NCBI GenBank assembly: GCA_947652605.1
Contig: OX393581.1
Location: forward strand, 33,598,788 to 33,662,787
Source of the DNA: Elmis aenea
Lineage: Eukaryota; Arthropoda; Insecta; Coleoptera; Elmidae
Length of the DNA: 64,000 bases
Direction of reading: 5' to 3'
Part shown: one piece after another, positions 10,860 to 22,224 of the stretch
Numbering within the stretch: the first letter of the stretch is position 1
How the letters are laid out: every line of letters starts with the position of its first letter
Program-made: the position numbers and the translations under genes
The notes under the pieces: model-generated
Databases searched by the model: none
The model's input: only the letters and a program-made list of their open reading frames with translations
What the model was told of the DNA's origin: nothing

Positions 10860-12582
10860 GTATGCTAGGCATATAAAAATCTAATAGGGTTCCGTACTGT
10901 TTAAAAAACTAAAAAAGTGTATTATGGTTACAATAAATTGCGAAACACTGAGCTAAACAATACGTAAATAATATTTATTTTATGTTTGTCATCGAATTTT
11001 AATTTGGACCATCCTGCAACCTACACTGATTAAAACGGGTCATAAATATGATGAAAATCGCAGTATAAATTTTCGCACAACTTTTAAAGTACTTTGATTA
11101 TTATACCTATGTAAGTATTCATATTGATTTAGATAACACAGCTATGTACATCTGTAAGGTTAATTAACAAGGTATCATGAAAATCCCTATTTTGAAATAT
11201 GATATCTGTTTACCACTTAACCTTCGTTAAAACTATGTAAGGACGCAACATAATCCAAAACACATTATTATTCGCCAAATGGTAATAACACACGTTTGTG
11301 CGAAAAACCATTTTTCAAAATATTTACGCCAGGTTGCGTATGTTTAATTATTCGCGAAAATCATTGTTTGTGATGAACAAATGTGTTGTAAATTATAACA
11401 ACATATGAATGGAAAATAATGCTTGTTATTCGAAATCACCTCACCACATAAATACTACTGGAATTAATTTTAACGTGCGTAATGAGTTAATATTTGCTTC
11501 TAGGCAGTTTCTTGTCTCTACAAAATATTTTTGCAAGGTGTTGCAGTTGTTTCGTAAGTGTTAGCACAAATACTAATGAAACAGTTTTTTACTGTTTAAA
11601 AAAAAAATAAAGCGGGTTCATTACATTCTTCACATTGCTTAATAAATCGATAGAAATGATCTATCAAAAATTTCTTTTGTTCTCTTAACGCATTTTACTG
11701 CTTTAATCCACACTTAAAGAGATTTATCCGATTAAAAGTGTTATTTATTACTGTTGTAAAGCCGAAATTTATCCATAAAAAATTAAAAACTTGTTAGACA
11801 GATCACGCAACATTCATTTTTACGATGTGACATTAATTTAATTGCCAAAACGGTAATTGACTGATATCAATGTACGATTTATTAAGGTTTTCGTTGTCCA
11901 ATGTTAAATTTACATTGTTATTAAAAAATGTAAGTACTTTAGCTTTCATCTTTTGTAGGAAAAGAAAATATTTTATGTACATAAAATAACAAGGTTCTTC
12001 TAAGAAATAATTTATGCTGTATAATAAATAATAAGATGTGAGTTTTAGAACCCTGAAGTAATGTTCTTTATTTGCAAATTTAATCAAAATTGCTTAGTGT
12101 ATCCTGAAGTAGTGGCTCCCAACTTATGATAAGCAAATACTTCTTAAGGTTCAATGCTAATTTATAATTAAATACCTACTAGTTTCTTAACTTAATAGTT
12201 TTAAAGATAAATTTTAAATAAATAAACCGAAATAAAAAATTTAAACTACAGTTTATTCTCTCTTTAACAATTTTATACTGAGCACCAATTAAGAATACAG
12301 AACGGAAATACTTAATTTCGCTGAAATTATATTGAATTTATTTAGCCACAAAACATATAATAACGCATAATCTGCAAATTAGTAACATAGGGGATCCATG
12401 ATACATCCTTTATTTAACGCATTTTATTATTGTTGCCTATTTTTACCATTGGACTAATCATTGATCCCAGGGTCAAACAGCCGCATCTAAAATTTCCACA
12501 ATAGATACTAATTTTATGTAGAGGAAAAGAGTTTTGTATTATTCAATATTAGTCTAAAAAATAGTAACTGGGATTTCTTTTA
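10860..12582. other. Intergenic, nothing recognised
   Basis: Very AT-rich, no exon signature or bounded element seen. Short frames have no recognisable motif. Confidence 0.4.
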
Positions 12583-12590
12583 TCTGTAAG

Positions 12591-13848
12591 CAGGCCGGAC
12601 TAAGATAATTTCTCGCTCCAGACACACTCCTTGTGTAGCGCCCTTAACTTATTTTTTTAATTGTTTTATGGTATCGCAAAATTATCTTGACGGAGTAAAA
12701 TAACTTTTACTCTCATCCGTTTTGTATGCTTTTGTTGGTCGTTTTTACTTATCAACGTGTCCTGTGATGTGGTTCGCTATATGTTGATTTTAACTTCAAA
12801 AAAATTGCCTCTACAAAATAAATTTTGCTTGTAGTCAAACCCGTAATTATAACAGAATATTTTCGATTTGTCGACAGTAAAGTTTTTAAATACTTTATTT
12901 TGTATTAAAATAATTTGGAAATGTTAAAAATTACCAGTGGATTTGTTTTATTTGTTGCTCCACTGCTCCAGTTTATTATGTACAATTAAAAATTAGTTTT
13001 TTTGTTAACATATCCGATAAAATTTAAATTTTGTTTTTAAAAACAATTTTTTTAATCAAAAAACTTTTTTTTTAATGGTAACAATATTTGTAACATGGAG
13101 CGGAGCTTGAGCAGGCATTTTGATGCCGGAGCGGAGCTGGAGCGGAGCAATTCAAAAATTGAACTGCTCCAAACCCTATAAATAAATACGAAGTATATTA
13201 AATTATTTAATGTAAATAATAACAGCAGAAATAGTAAGATAAACTTACTTATAAAATCTAAAGCAAAGTTTATGTTGTTTTCAAGTATTTTGACTACGTG
13301 AAAATTTTGAAGAATTACATCGATCAACAACATTACAATCAGCTTATCAAAAATAGTTTCTTGTATTAAGGTGTTCGAAAACGTGCAGTTTTTTTTTTTT
13401 GAAGAATAAAACGTAACGTGTGTTAGAATTGTATATCCAAAAATATTGCAAGGAAATTCATTACAGTTTAGTTCGCGACTTGTTCGGGGCAAGTGGCAAA
13501 ATTTTTCTTTAAATTTTAGACCATAGGCGTTCTTTTCTTCAATTGGATACTTTTAAAAGTTAAATTATTTTTTAAGAAAGGCGCTCTTTGAAAGGAATTA
13601 AATGAGATGTATTTTTCCCTATTCTTATAAAATTTAAGATTTTTTTAGCGTAAAATTATGCTATCACAACACAAATAACGAAATTGTGTTAACATAGTGA
13701 GATACATTTAAGATAATGACTATCTTTAGTTATTCTTTTTTAAGGAGCGTGGTCCCTTAACACCTAATGCCACCCTTAGTTTTTAAGTCCCCTTATGTTT
13801 GGCGCCTAGGGCGGGTGCCCGCTCAGCCCACCCCTTAATCCGGCACTG
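12591..13848. mobile_element. hAT element with exact 8-bp target duplication TCTGTAAG
   Basis: The left end CAGGCCGGACTAAG pairs with the right end CTTAATCCGGCACTG, and TCTGTAAG flanks both sides (12583-12590, 13849-13856). An 8-bp duplication and CAG...CTG ends define hAT. No intact transposase is seen; the interior contains a GCTCC-rich hAT fragment (about 12948-13181). Confidence 0.85.
12948..13181. mobile_element. GCTCC-family hAT fragment nested in another hAT
   Basis: Blocks of GGAGCGGAGC and GCTCCACTGCTCC, with the right end GCTCCAAACCC, match the complete copies at 18248..18653 and 60756..61317. The outer left terminus is missing, so the copy is truncated or rearranged. An open frame (13052..13492, minus) crossing it is not a gene. 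Confidence 0.6.
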
Positions 13849-14384
13849 TCTGTAAGATATCGCCGTATTCCCTCACGTCGTAACTGTGCTTATTAAGTAA
13901 TTAGCATTGTTCCCTTATTTTAACTTAATAAAATAGCGGTTGGTAAATTTTTGATGCTGTTATTTTTTATAACAAAATTACATTATTTCAGTGACTGTAG
14001 AGACATTAAAAAAGTAAGTGGACTACTCCAATTATTGTATTATTTTGTTTCCCGTAGTTTATCGCTTAAAAATATGAAGTGCGGTTATTAGTGCATTATT
14101 ATTATTAACTATTACGCTATCACAACAAAATGCTGTACGACTGATGGCGATTTAATATACGAGGGGGGACCCAATAATTACCGGAATTATTTTCTGAAGG
14201 GCGAGCCCCTTTTAGTTCGAGCTTCTCGTGCTAGGAGAATATTCTAGAAACCCTTCTGCATCAGCGTGCCTACTGGCGTTGCTGTGTGTTGCTGCGTTCG
14301 GCTTCAGTGAATTTTTTTCGAAGACTCTTTCAACGCATCTGTCTATTTTGTGATGGCTGATTTACAAGAACTTGCGGCAGTGAA

Positions 14385-14850
14385 ATTTGGCTGCTTCGTT
14401 TCGGGGTCGTAACCATAGCACCAAGATTCGTCTTCGATCATGATTTGGGAGGGGGGATCTGGTTAGGTCAGCCTTCAACTGCTCCTTCATGGCACGGCAC
14501 GCGATTGTCTCTTTGTTGAGGTGTGATCAAGCGAGGCACAAATTTTGCTGCAACTCGTTTCATACACAAATCTTTTGATAAAATTCGCCGATAGGAACTT
14601 CACGACACTCCAGTCAACGTCACAAGTTCATAAATGGTCCGACGACGGTCTTCCAAGATGGCTAAACGAATTCATATCACATTTTCTTCAGTTGGTCAAA
14701 GGACGCCCGGGTCGAGGTTGATCGTCAGTCGACATTTCGCCTTGTTTAAAACGGAAAAACCATTTTTAAACTTGCGAGCAACTTCTTTGTAAGTTGTCTG
14801 TAGCATAACAATTGTTTCCTTTTTATTTTCCATAGCAGGAAACAAAATGT
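14385..14850 (-). pseudogene. Decayed mariner transposase, N-terminal DNA-binding half
   Basis: Read on the minus strand, the fragment carries DRRRTIYELVTLTGVS, the second helix-turn-helix segment typical of mariner/SETMAR-type transposases, preceded by a KEVARKFKNG-like first HTH helix. In-frame stops and small indels break the frame, and the DDE catalytic half is absent. It lies between the long inverted repeats of the surrounding element, so that element could only have moved using an enzyme supplied elsewhere. Confidence 0.75.
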
Positions 14851-14972
14851 CACTGCCGCAAGTTCTTGTAAATCAGCCATCACAAAATAGACAGATGCGT
14901 TGAAAGAGTCTTCGAAAAAAATTCACTGAATCTGAACGCAGCAACACACAGCAACGCAAGTAGCACGCTGAT

Positions 14973-16147
14973 TAGGGATTGTAATACCGGTAAATCGGTT
15001 TACCGGTTTACCGGTAAATCGCAAAATATGGTCTTCAAATTTTACCGGTAATTTGCCAATTTTTTACCGGTAATTCCGGTAATTTTACAATATCTTTTCA
15101 ATCATGATAAAAATCTAAATCAAATAATCAAAAAAGAATATTGACGTATTTTCAAGTAAAAAAAATAAGGGGAAAATAGATACAAATGGAATATGATTGT
15201 TTACTCACTACTCTGTCAAATATCTCGCACGGTAATTTATAAATAAATATCTGACTATCGCCTTCTTATGGCAAACTAACTCTACAAAACATTTTTCCTT
15301 TGGCGTTTCTGTGTATTCGCAAAAATAGCCGAGATAATTAAGTTTAAAAATTTTGGTCGATTTCGGTTTTTCCCTTATATCACGCAAGCCATAGAATTTT
15401 TAAACAAAACAAGATCTTGTTTAAAATACACTCCTAAATAGCTAACTTTTGTCCCATTTAACCAACCTTGTATATTCATTATTTACGGAGATAGCAATAG
15501 TGTCCCATGGAAAAGAACACCCTTTATACTCTTATTTTATATTGAATTATATTATTATTATTACATAAAAAAATATTACGTTGATGGTTTTTATTTTCCT
15601 TCTATTTACGTAGTGAATATTTCTAATGTTATTTGCACAAATGCAACGTTTTAAAATATATTTTTCTAATTTTTACCATTTGTAAATGTACATACTTTAA
15701 TAAAAGATTAAAACAGATCCGCCAATTGACCACGTTTTTAATTTGTATAATTTCTGATCGTCTTTTTAAAATCTCTTTTAATCTATTTTAATCTGTTTTA
15801 ATCTTTTATTAAAGTATGTACATTTACAAATGGTAAAAATTAGAAAAATATATTTTAAAACGTTGCATTTGTGCAAATAACATTAGAAATGTTCACTACG
15901 TAAATAGAAGGAAAATAAAAACCAGCTTGATAAAGGTGAACAACTACACCGTAACGTAGCAAAAACAGCAATCTAGCTTTTTATTTATACCTTATAACCC
16001 AAAAACATTAAAATTTATTATATACAATATATGTACTTACATAATATATTATTATGATTTACCGGTAAATTACCGGTAAACCGGTTTTGATTGACTATTT
16101 TACCGAATTACCGGTAATTCAAAAAGTCGGTAAATTTACAATCCCTA
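14973..16147. mobile_element. hAT element inserted in the mariner, 8-bp duplication ACGCTGAT
   Basis: The termini TAGGGATTGTAA and TTACAATCCCTA are flanked by exact ACGCTGAT copies (14965-14972, 16148-16155), which are mariner TIR sequence. Multiple ACCGGTAAA words cluster near both ends. The interior includes a CAGGGTG-family end scrap near 15460-15535 and a 338-bp hairpin, but no transposase. Confidence 0.85.
15586..15923. repeat. Hairpin with 132-bp arms
   Basis: 15586-15717 and 15792-15923 are near-perfect reverse complements around a 74-base spacer (outer words GGTTTTTATTTTCC and GGAAAATAAAAACC). It lies within the hAT at 14973..16147 and is unrelated to that element's termini, so it may be a further nested foldback insertion. 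Confidence 0.8.
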
Positions 16148-16745
16148 ACGCTGATGCAGAAGGGTTTCTAGAACATTCTCCTAGCACAAGAAGCTCGAAC
16201 TAAAAGGGGCTCGCCCTTCAGAAAATAATTCCGGTTATTTTTGGGTCCCCCCTCGTATTCCGTCGTATCGTTGACGCCGGCGTCGCAATATCTCGACATA
16301 TTTCCTTTAACATTGCGTAGCTCGTGACTTCTGAGTATCATTTGAATATTTAAATTTATCAACCATAACGTGTCAGCTCCCTCAAAATATTCAGAATTTA
16401 TTTCGTAGTTTTATTTTTACAAGTTTTAAATTTATGGTATTTACATTAGCATTCAGATGCCTTACACACTGGAAAAAGTTTGCTGTTGACTTGGTTTTAA
16501 CATGTTTGCATCAAAGTATAATGAGGATTATGTGTCATTAAATACAAGAACAACATGAGTTTAGCCATGTAGTTTTTGGTAAATAAAGTCATTTAAGAAA
16601 TCTTGAAGTTTTAGAAGATCATTCTGTAAATATTGGTTTTTTGGTGATAGTAACATCTTTATATTATTTAAATATAAGAAGTGAAATGATCAAACTTTTC
16701 CTTAGTTAAGATTCTGAAGTTATAACGTAGTGCAATGGTATAAAG

Positions 16746-17707
16746 CAGTGATGTCAAACTCAAACTCATATGAACACGGGACACCAAATTCAGTTTAAGA
16801 CAGACAAAAAAAGGACTCCAAAAATAATTGTGTCAAGCAAAAAAGGTCTTTTATGTATGTATATTAAAAAATAACCAATTTCAATTTTACATTTACTTTT
16901 TTATGAATCCACAAAAAAAAATATTTTTTACTTGAAACTTGGTACCTATCTTTTGACTGAAACTATTTTATCAATATTGGGTGTATTTTTTTGCGATGAA
17001 GATGTTTTTAATATAGATGTTAAATGTTGAGTTAGATCTCGTCCTGTGTGCAGTTGCTAGTCTTTAAATATAGAAAATAATTTTGTTCACGTAGGTATGT
17101 AGGAGGTACACGTAGGTACTACCAAACTTTGCAAAGATTCTTGCAGCAAACATACGCATTTTGATAAAATGTTTTAGTACAAATAAAAATCTGGAAAACT
17201 AACTTCATTATATATTTTTTTGGCACAGTGTGTTGCACTGGACTTCTATCAATTTCATTTGGATATTACTCCGGCGTTAAAAGAAACCGGAGCACTAAAT
17301 CATAACAAATCATATTCACATCTCTTAAATCCTTCAAATCGGTTTTTAAATTATTCTAATAATAATTCTTGAATAATTAAAGCATGTTTGCTAAAATCAC
17401 ATCGCAATATAATTCTTGATGATTTTTTTAAGTAAGAAAATGACTAAATCACAATATTTTTATAGTTATTTTTCCAAATTCTATATTTTAACTTTATTTC
17501 TGCTTATATGCCGGTGAGCGGTGACCATAAGACGATGTTCCTTACAATTGTGGGTATACTTCTTTAATTTGCAAGGTTTTAAAAATGTATTTTATATTTT
17601 TTTAAATCCCATTTTTACTATTTTAATAAAATGAACTTGAAACTACGGACCGCGGGCCTCATTTTAGTGTCGTGCATGCAGCTCGGGGCGAGTGTTTGAC
17701 GCCATTG
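16746..17707. mobile_element. hAT element, CAGTGATGTCAAACTC terminus
   Basis: The left end CAGTGATGTCAAACTC and right end GAGTGTTTGACGCCATTG are recognisable hAT termini, and CGGACCGCGGGCC near the right end is characteristic of this group. The flanking 8-mers GTATAAAG and ATAAAAAG match at six positions, an eroded duplication. It is 962 bp and no transposase frame remains. Confidence 0.65.
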
Positions 17708-17715
17708 ATAAAAAG

Positions 17716-18240
17716 TAGTTGTAATGTTAATATTTTTATTACCTCAAAACATTGGTTAAAAGCTAGGCTCACTAAATGCGGACAAAATTAAAACATTTCA
17801 AAATATGAAATCACATTTATTATAAAACCAGCTTTTTTGACTTATAAAGAACTGTTTTACTTAATTAAAGTCCACTTAAGCACTAACCTTTTTGTGTCTA
17901 CTGTTACAACTCGACTTAATCGCTGATTATTGAAATAGGCCAGTTTTAATAATTCTAATTAAATTTTTTTACCCAAATTAAAATTTATGGATAAAAATTC
18001 CTTAGCGTTTGAACATCGCACGCAACAAGGTATCTTAAATCTTATCTCCCTCCGAAAGAAGTGTGTGGAATAGATATTTGATTTCCTAGCCAAATGTGAA
18101 CACCCTCTACCACAATTGAATCCTTAAATTATATAAATCACAGATGCTGTAGCTGTAGTTAAACGGGTGCAAACAACTCTGTCCATTACTGTTTTGGCAC
18201 CCAGTTCTATTCGATACACTTAAATGATAATAACTAATCC
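17716..18240. other. Intergenic, nothing recognised
   Basis: AT-rich sequence between two hAT elements; no motif or exon seen. Confidence 0.4.
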
Positions 18241-18247
18241 TTGGAAC

Positions 18248-18653
18248 CAGGGGTTTGGAGCAGTCCAATTATTTAATTGCTCCGATCCAGCTCCGCTCCG
18301 ACATAAATCTGCCTGCTCCAGCTCAAGCTCCAGCTCCGCTCCATGCTCCAAATATTGATAAAATGTTTGAAATAAGTTTTTTAACTAAAAGCTTTGATTT
18401 TAGCGGATATGTGTAAATGGGTCAAAAATTAGAATATTTGATCCTGACAAACAGGTTAAGTTAAATAAATGTTTGTAAAACAAATTATTGATCTTCAAAT
18501 ATTTCAAAAACGAAAAAAAGTGTTTGTTTTTTTTTAAATTGTACATAACAAACTGGAGCAGTGGAGCAATCAAAATTATTTGCTCCGGACTCCGCTCCAG
18601 CTCCGGGCAAAAACCCATTGCTCCACTGTTCCGTGCTCCGCTACAAACCCCTG
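18248..18653. mobile_element. GCTCC-family hAT MITE
   Basis: The termini CAGGGGTTTGGAGC and CTACAAACCCCTG are flanked by CTTGGAAC and TTTGGAAC (7 of 8 match). Both subterminal regions are filled with GCTCC/GGAGC words in tandem. 406 bp, non-coding. Confidence 0.8.
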
Positions 18654-18789
18654 TTTGGAACTTAAATTAAATCATCGATATTTGATTTTGAATAATGTCT
18701 CTGGAAAGATGCCGATCTTCTTTGATTTATAATGTCTTCCAACCTGTCTCTCAGTTAATGTATTTAATAGTTATTTATGTATCAAGGCA

Positions 18790-19190
18790 AAAAGGTGTAA
18801 CTTTTTCGGCCGCGTCTGGTTTACTGGCCGAGACGTAGTCGAGGCCAGCAAACAGGCAAGGCCGAAAAAGTACGTTTTGGCCGAGGTGCATATTACATTT
18901 TTTGTGCGATAGAATTAAAAACAAGTTAAATTTTTAGCATTTTTCAAAAATATAGGTTAGAAACTACGTGACAGTCTGTCACTGACAGATGACGGCGTAT
19001 GCTGTTAGCTTTAATGCAAATTTACGCTGTAGCGGCCGAAAAAGTTACTTTTCAAGCCGTTGCTAAGGGTAACGGCCTGAAAAGTTACTTTTTAGGCCGT
19101 TGCTAAGGATAACGCCGGTAATGCAGTACTTTATGGCTGCTAACGCGTCCGTCAAACAGCTTCTAGTACGATCGCACAAAAAATAGTTTA
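18790..19190. repeat. GC-rich composite repeat with GGCCGAAAAAG motifs
   Basis: GTAACTTTTTCGGCCGC (about 18797) recurs inverted near 19032. A unit of about 45 bp ending GCCGTTGCTAAGG is duplicated in tandem at about 19032-19113. GTGCGAT words occur in opposite orientations near 18903 and 19171. It looks like a degenerate inverted-repeat element without clear termini. Confidence 0.45.
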
Positions 19191-19963
19191 TTTGTCATTA
19201 CTTTGAAATTTCTACGTCATAAAATGCTTCGGTTTTTCTTTGTGTTTTGAAAGTGATATTTTGGCATTATTTTGTTAAAATGTTTTTAATGCACAGTATT
19301 TATTTGAAAACATTAATTGATTTTGTATGCCCCACATTTTACACGGAACTATCATTTTAAATTACACGATCTCCGTTAGAGGCGTCACTGTTTACTTTTA
19401 AATTGTTTTTAAAGCTATCGTTTTATTTCAGTGTAGGTAATTTTAATTGTGGTAATTCGATGTGGAATTTGTTCTTTTTTTTATAGCACTTGTTTAATAG
19501 AGTATCCAATAAAAAGTAAACAAAAACGCAATACCTTTAAGAAAAGAGGTGGTACAGTTATGGCGAAAAATTTGTATTACTGCAGTCTTTCTAAGTAGAC
19601 TGTGGGTGTATAAGGTTGTTAATTATTAATAGCTTACTGCACTTAAGAACTTGAAATTTACAACAACAAAATACGTTGTAAAAGCACCGCATATTTTAAA
19701 TTATTTAAATCAAATTGTTTTTATTTCTATTTTAGAATAATTTTCACTATATTATTTTTGTAAGAAGTGCTCTTAAAACTACGGTTCAAAATTTTACCAA
19801 AATACGATGGTTTTTGTATGGCGTACTTATAATAAGTTATATAATCACTTGTTAATAAATATTCAACAATTAAAAACCGTAATCCACAATGATGTTACGC
19901 TGATAACGGAAAACAATACACATATTCCAGTAATAACCGCGCGTATAATGTAAATTCTCCGTG

Positions 19964-19981
19964 CTGATAAGATCTTATCAG
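19964..19981. promoter_or_regulatory. Perfect 18-bp palindrome with two GATAAG sites
   Basis: CTGATAAGATCTTATCAG is perfectly self-complementary and contains two inverted GATAAG words, the core of GATA-factor sites. It sits about 40-60 bp upstream of the proposed SHANK transcription start. Function as a proximal promoter element is inferred from sequence and position. Confidence 0.45.
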
Positions 19982-19997
19982 TAAATATCGTACATCT

Positions 19998-20028
19998 TAT
20001 ATATATGCTGAGTAGTTCTGTCAGTTTC
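19998..20028 (+). promoter_or_regulatory. Possible core promoter (TATA-like plus initiator)
   Basis: A TATATATAT run at 19998-20006 is followed 25 bases on by TCAGTT (20021-20026), which fits the insect initiator TCAKTY. The sequence after it turns mixed and GC-richer, as in a 5' UTR. The TATA spacing is slightly short, so the exact start is uncertain. Confidence 0.4.
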
Positions 20029-20173
20029 GTGCAAGGTTTAGTCGCGTGTGCTCGATATCGAGTCGTCCACAACGTGGATCGGCGCGAATACCATTTTATA
20101 TTACGGTTTGGGTGCAGTTTAATACATTTGTGTTCGTGAAAAATATACGTTTGAATAGTTTTAGCTCTTAACA

Positions 20174-20197
20174 ATGGCTACAGTGAATAATAATTAA
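20174..20197 (+). other. uORF in the SHANK 5' leader
   Basis: A seven-codon frame (MATVNNN, then stop) starts in a good context (AACAATGG) 80 bases before the proposed main ATG. If the transcript starts near 20023, scanning ribosomes meet this uORF first, which would lower or regulate translation of the main frame. Confidence 0.35.
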
Positions 20198-20253
20198 GTA
20201 GTGTGTGTGTGTGAAAAAAAAAAACAGCTTAAGAGATATATAAACTGCTAGCT

Positions 20254-20297
20254 ATGGATTCAGATTACGATTCTTTTGCTTCTACAACTAGTAGCAT
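20254..20297 (+). CDS. Prosap: Probable first coding exon of SHANK/ProSAP
   Basis: The ATG at 20254 begins MDSDYDSFASTTSS and the exon ends at AGCAT followed by a good donor, GTATGTAATT. The coding part is 44 nt, so it ends in phase 2 (AT, needing one base). The SPN exon at 41541 begins with a free A and then stays open in frame up to its internal ATG. Joining gives ATA (Ile) and then CEEIVSI before MEEDGERG, with no stop. That phase match, the same strand, and the promoter-like signals upstream are the evidence. I do not recognise the peptide itself as a known SHANK leader, and no other plus-strand gene is visible between the two exons. If wrong, this could be the first exon of a different transcript and SHANK translation would start at 41563. 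Confidence 0.55.
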
Positions 20298-20997
20298 GTA
20301 TGTAATTTAACATTTAAGTGTATATTTTTAGTCCTTAAGTTTAACTTAGTATTGGCAACAAACTACGTGTGCGAAAAATGTCGATAGCTATGAAATACAC
20401 CTTAGTTGAAATTGGTAATACTACTCATTATTGTCGGGTTAACTCAAATTTTCAAGCGTTATCTTTATTTAAAATTACTTGGACGTTTGTCAATCAAGGT
20501 TGTTTGTGATGTGTAGATGTTTTTTGTCTCTTGAAAATAATATCTACAGTTTTTTTTTTAAATAAAATTACACTTTTAAAAACCTGTGTAAAGTTGTTAC
20601 ACAAAATTCAAATAAAAAGCAATTTTTATCGTTCACTAAAGATTGTTCTTACATTGGTTAATCCGAAAATGAAATTTTAACTTATTAGCGACAGATTACT
20701 TAAGCACGAAGTTATTTTATCTTATGAGTTTCTTCATAATTTTATTTATTGATTTATTTATTTACTTATATTGAACGGGTCGCTTAAGAAATTCAAACAT
20801 TATTAAACTGTTTTGGTTTTATTGTTTTGAAACTTCACTGTTAATGAGTATTCATTTTTTTTTTTTGATAATTGGATTGGATAATTTAAAACAAAAATTG
20901 AAATCTTGTTCTAATCAAAGCAGTCGATATGTCGACTTGAATGGTTTTCAACAGAAAACAATTTTCAATCAAAAAAATTGAATTTTACATAGATATA

Positions 20998-21628
20998 CAG
21001 GGTGTCCTAGACAACGTTTCCAGCATTGAGATCTCACTTATTATAAGAAATACAGGTTTGCTTAAATTAGATGAATTATTCCCAAGTGTGAGAGGACTTC
21101 AATCAATTATTAAAAGTACAAAATTCCTCGTACTTCCAAAAAGATGAAAATGTCTTTCTTTGTTGTTCTCATAACATTTGTCTTAATCATTAGATCAGTT
21201 TTATACGTACATTGTCAGGGTATTTTTTTTTTGTAGAATGTAACTATTGTTTTAGATTTTTTATCACTTTCCATTTTTAAGATATCATCCCCACATTCAT
21301 CTTTTTTATGTGCCGTTAAGTTTGCTTTAGAATAGTTAAATGTACTTTTTATTTCTCTTTCTTATTATATATAACTTGTCATATCTTATATCTAGTCACT
21401 AGTGGAATAAATAGGTAAATAAAATTAAGAGAAATCGTATTTTACCAATTATTTATTATTTATTGTTTCTTTTTCCTAGATAGCTGGACAAGTGATTTCT
21501 TTGATATTCCTCTCATACTTGAGAATAATTCATGTAATTTAAGCAAACCTGTATTCCTGTATCTCTTATAATAAGCGACATCCCCATGCTAGAAATGTTA
21601 TCTAGAACCTAGGACCTAGGACACCCTG
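20998..21628. mobile_element. CAGGGTG-family MITE with TA duplication
   Basis: The ends CAGGGTGTCCTAG and CTAGGACACCCTG are flanked by TA (20996-20997, 21629-21630). The inverted repeats extend roughly 100 bp or more with gaps (shared words ACAGGTTTGCTTAAATTA and CTTATTATAAG). The 631-bp copy carries no transposase. Confidence 0.8.
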
Positions 21629-22020
21629 TATATCATAATACACGCTGAATACAAGGACTTAGTTTTAGGCTTTTAGGTTAATAAAATATTCAGTCTTAAA
21701 AAATAAATTTCTGAAATGTTTTAAAATATGAAAATCCGTTATTCGTTTATAAACAGCTTATAAGCTGCTGTTTTACCATATGTTAAAATTTTACATGAAA
21801 TGAAAATTGTTAGATGATTGAAAACTAAGTGTACTTACTGTTTCTATTAATTAAAACTTTTGTTACTCACTAATCAATTTCGTTACACTAATAATAATAA
21901 AGTATGTGCCCGAATTTAATTAAAATACCTAAAATAAACTGTTTCTGGCAGAATTAAACATTTCAATTGCTATTGTTTAGTTAGTTGCACTGTTGAATTG
22001 TTCGGATTAAAACTTTAGAG

Positions 22021-22224
22021 CAGCGGTTCTTAACCTTTTAACTGTCGCTTACCAGTGAAAGAAAAATTCGATAATTTTGGTACCATCACCATATACAAAA
22101 ATAATTACCTCGCGACATAATAAGTTGTAATGAATTGACAAATTAGTACCTATAACGTATCAAACACATTATATTTTGGGCACCACCGACTTCTTGTTGA
22201 AGTACCACCGGTTAATAACCGCTG
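22021..22224. mobile_element. hAT MITE with exact duplication CTTTAGAG
   Basis: The termini CAGCGGTTCTTAACC and GGTTAATAACCGCTG are the widespread hAT form. CTTTAGAG flanks both sides (22013-22020, 22225-22232). 204 bp, non-coding. Confidence 0.85.

Larger units (their letters stand above)
14160..16255. mobile_element. Mariner-type element with about 225-bp TIRs, interrupted by a hAT
   Basis: The ends CGAGGGGGGACCC and GGGTCCCCCCTCG are flanked by TA (14158-14159, 16256-16257). The inverted repeats run about 14160-14385 on the left, and on the right 14865-14972 plus 16148-16255 once the inserted hAT is removed. The interior is a decayed mariner transposase segment on the minus strand. Confidence 0.85.

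Noticed and set aside
13052..13492. 146-codon minus-strand frame
   Set aside because: It runs through the GCTCC hAT fragment and flanking AT-rich DNA, with low-complexity Leu/Phe runs and no recognisable domain.
19863..20174. 103-codon minus-strand frame over the proposed SHANK promoter
   Set aside because: It is antisense to the promoter and leader, starts at a non-ATG-supported position for a eukaryotic gene, and has no motif.
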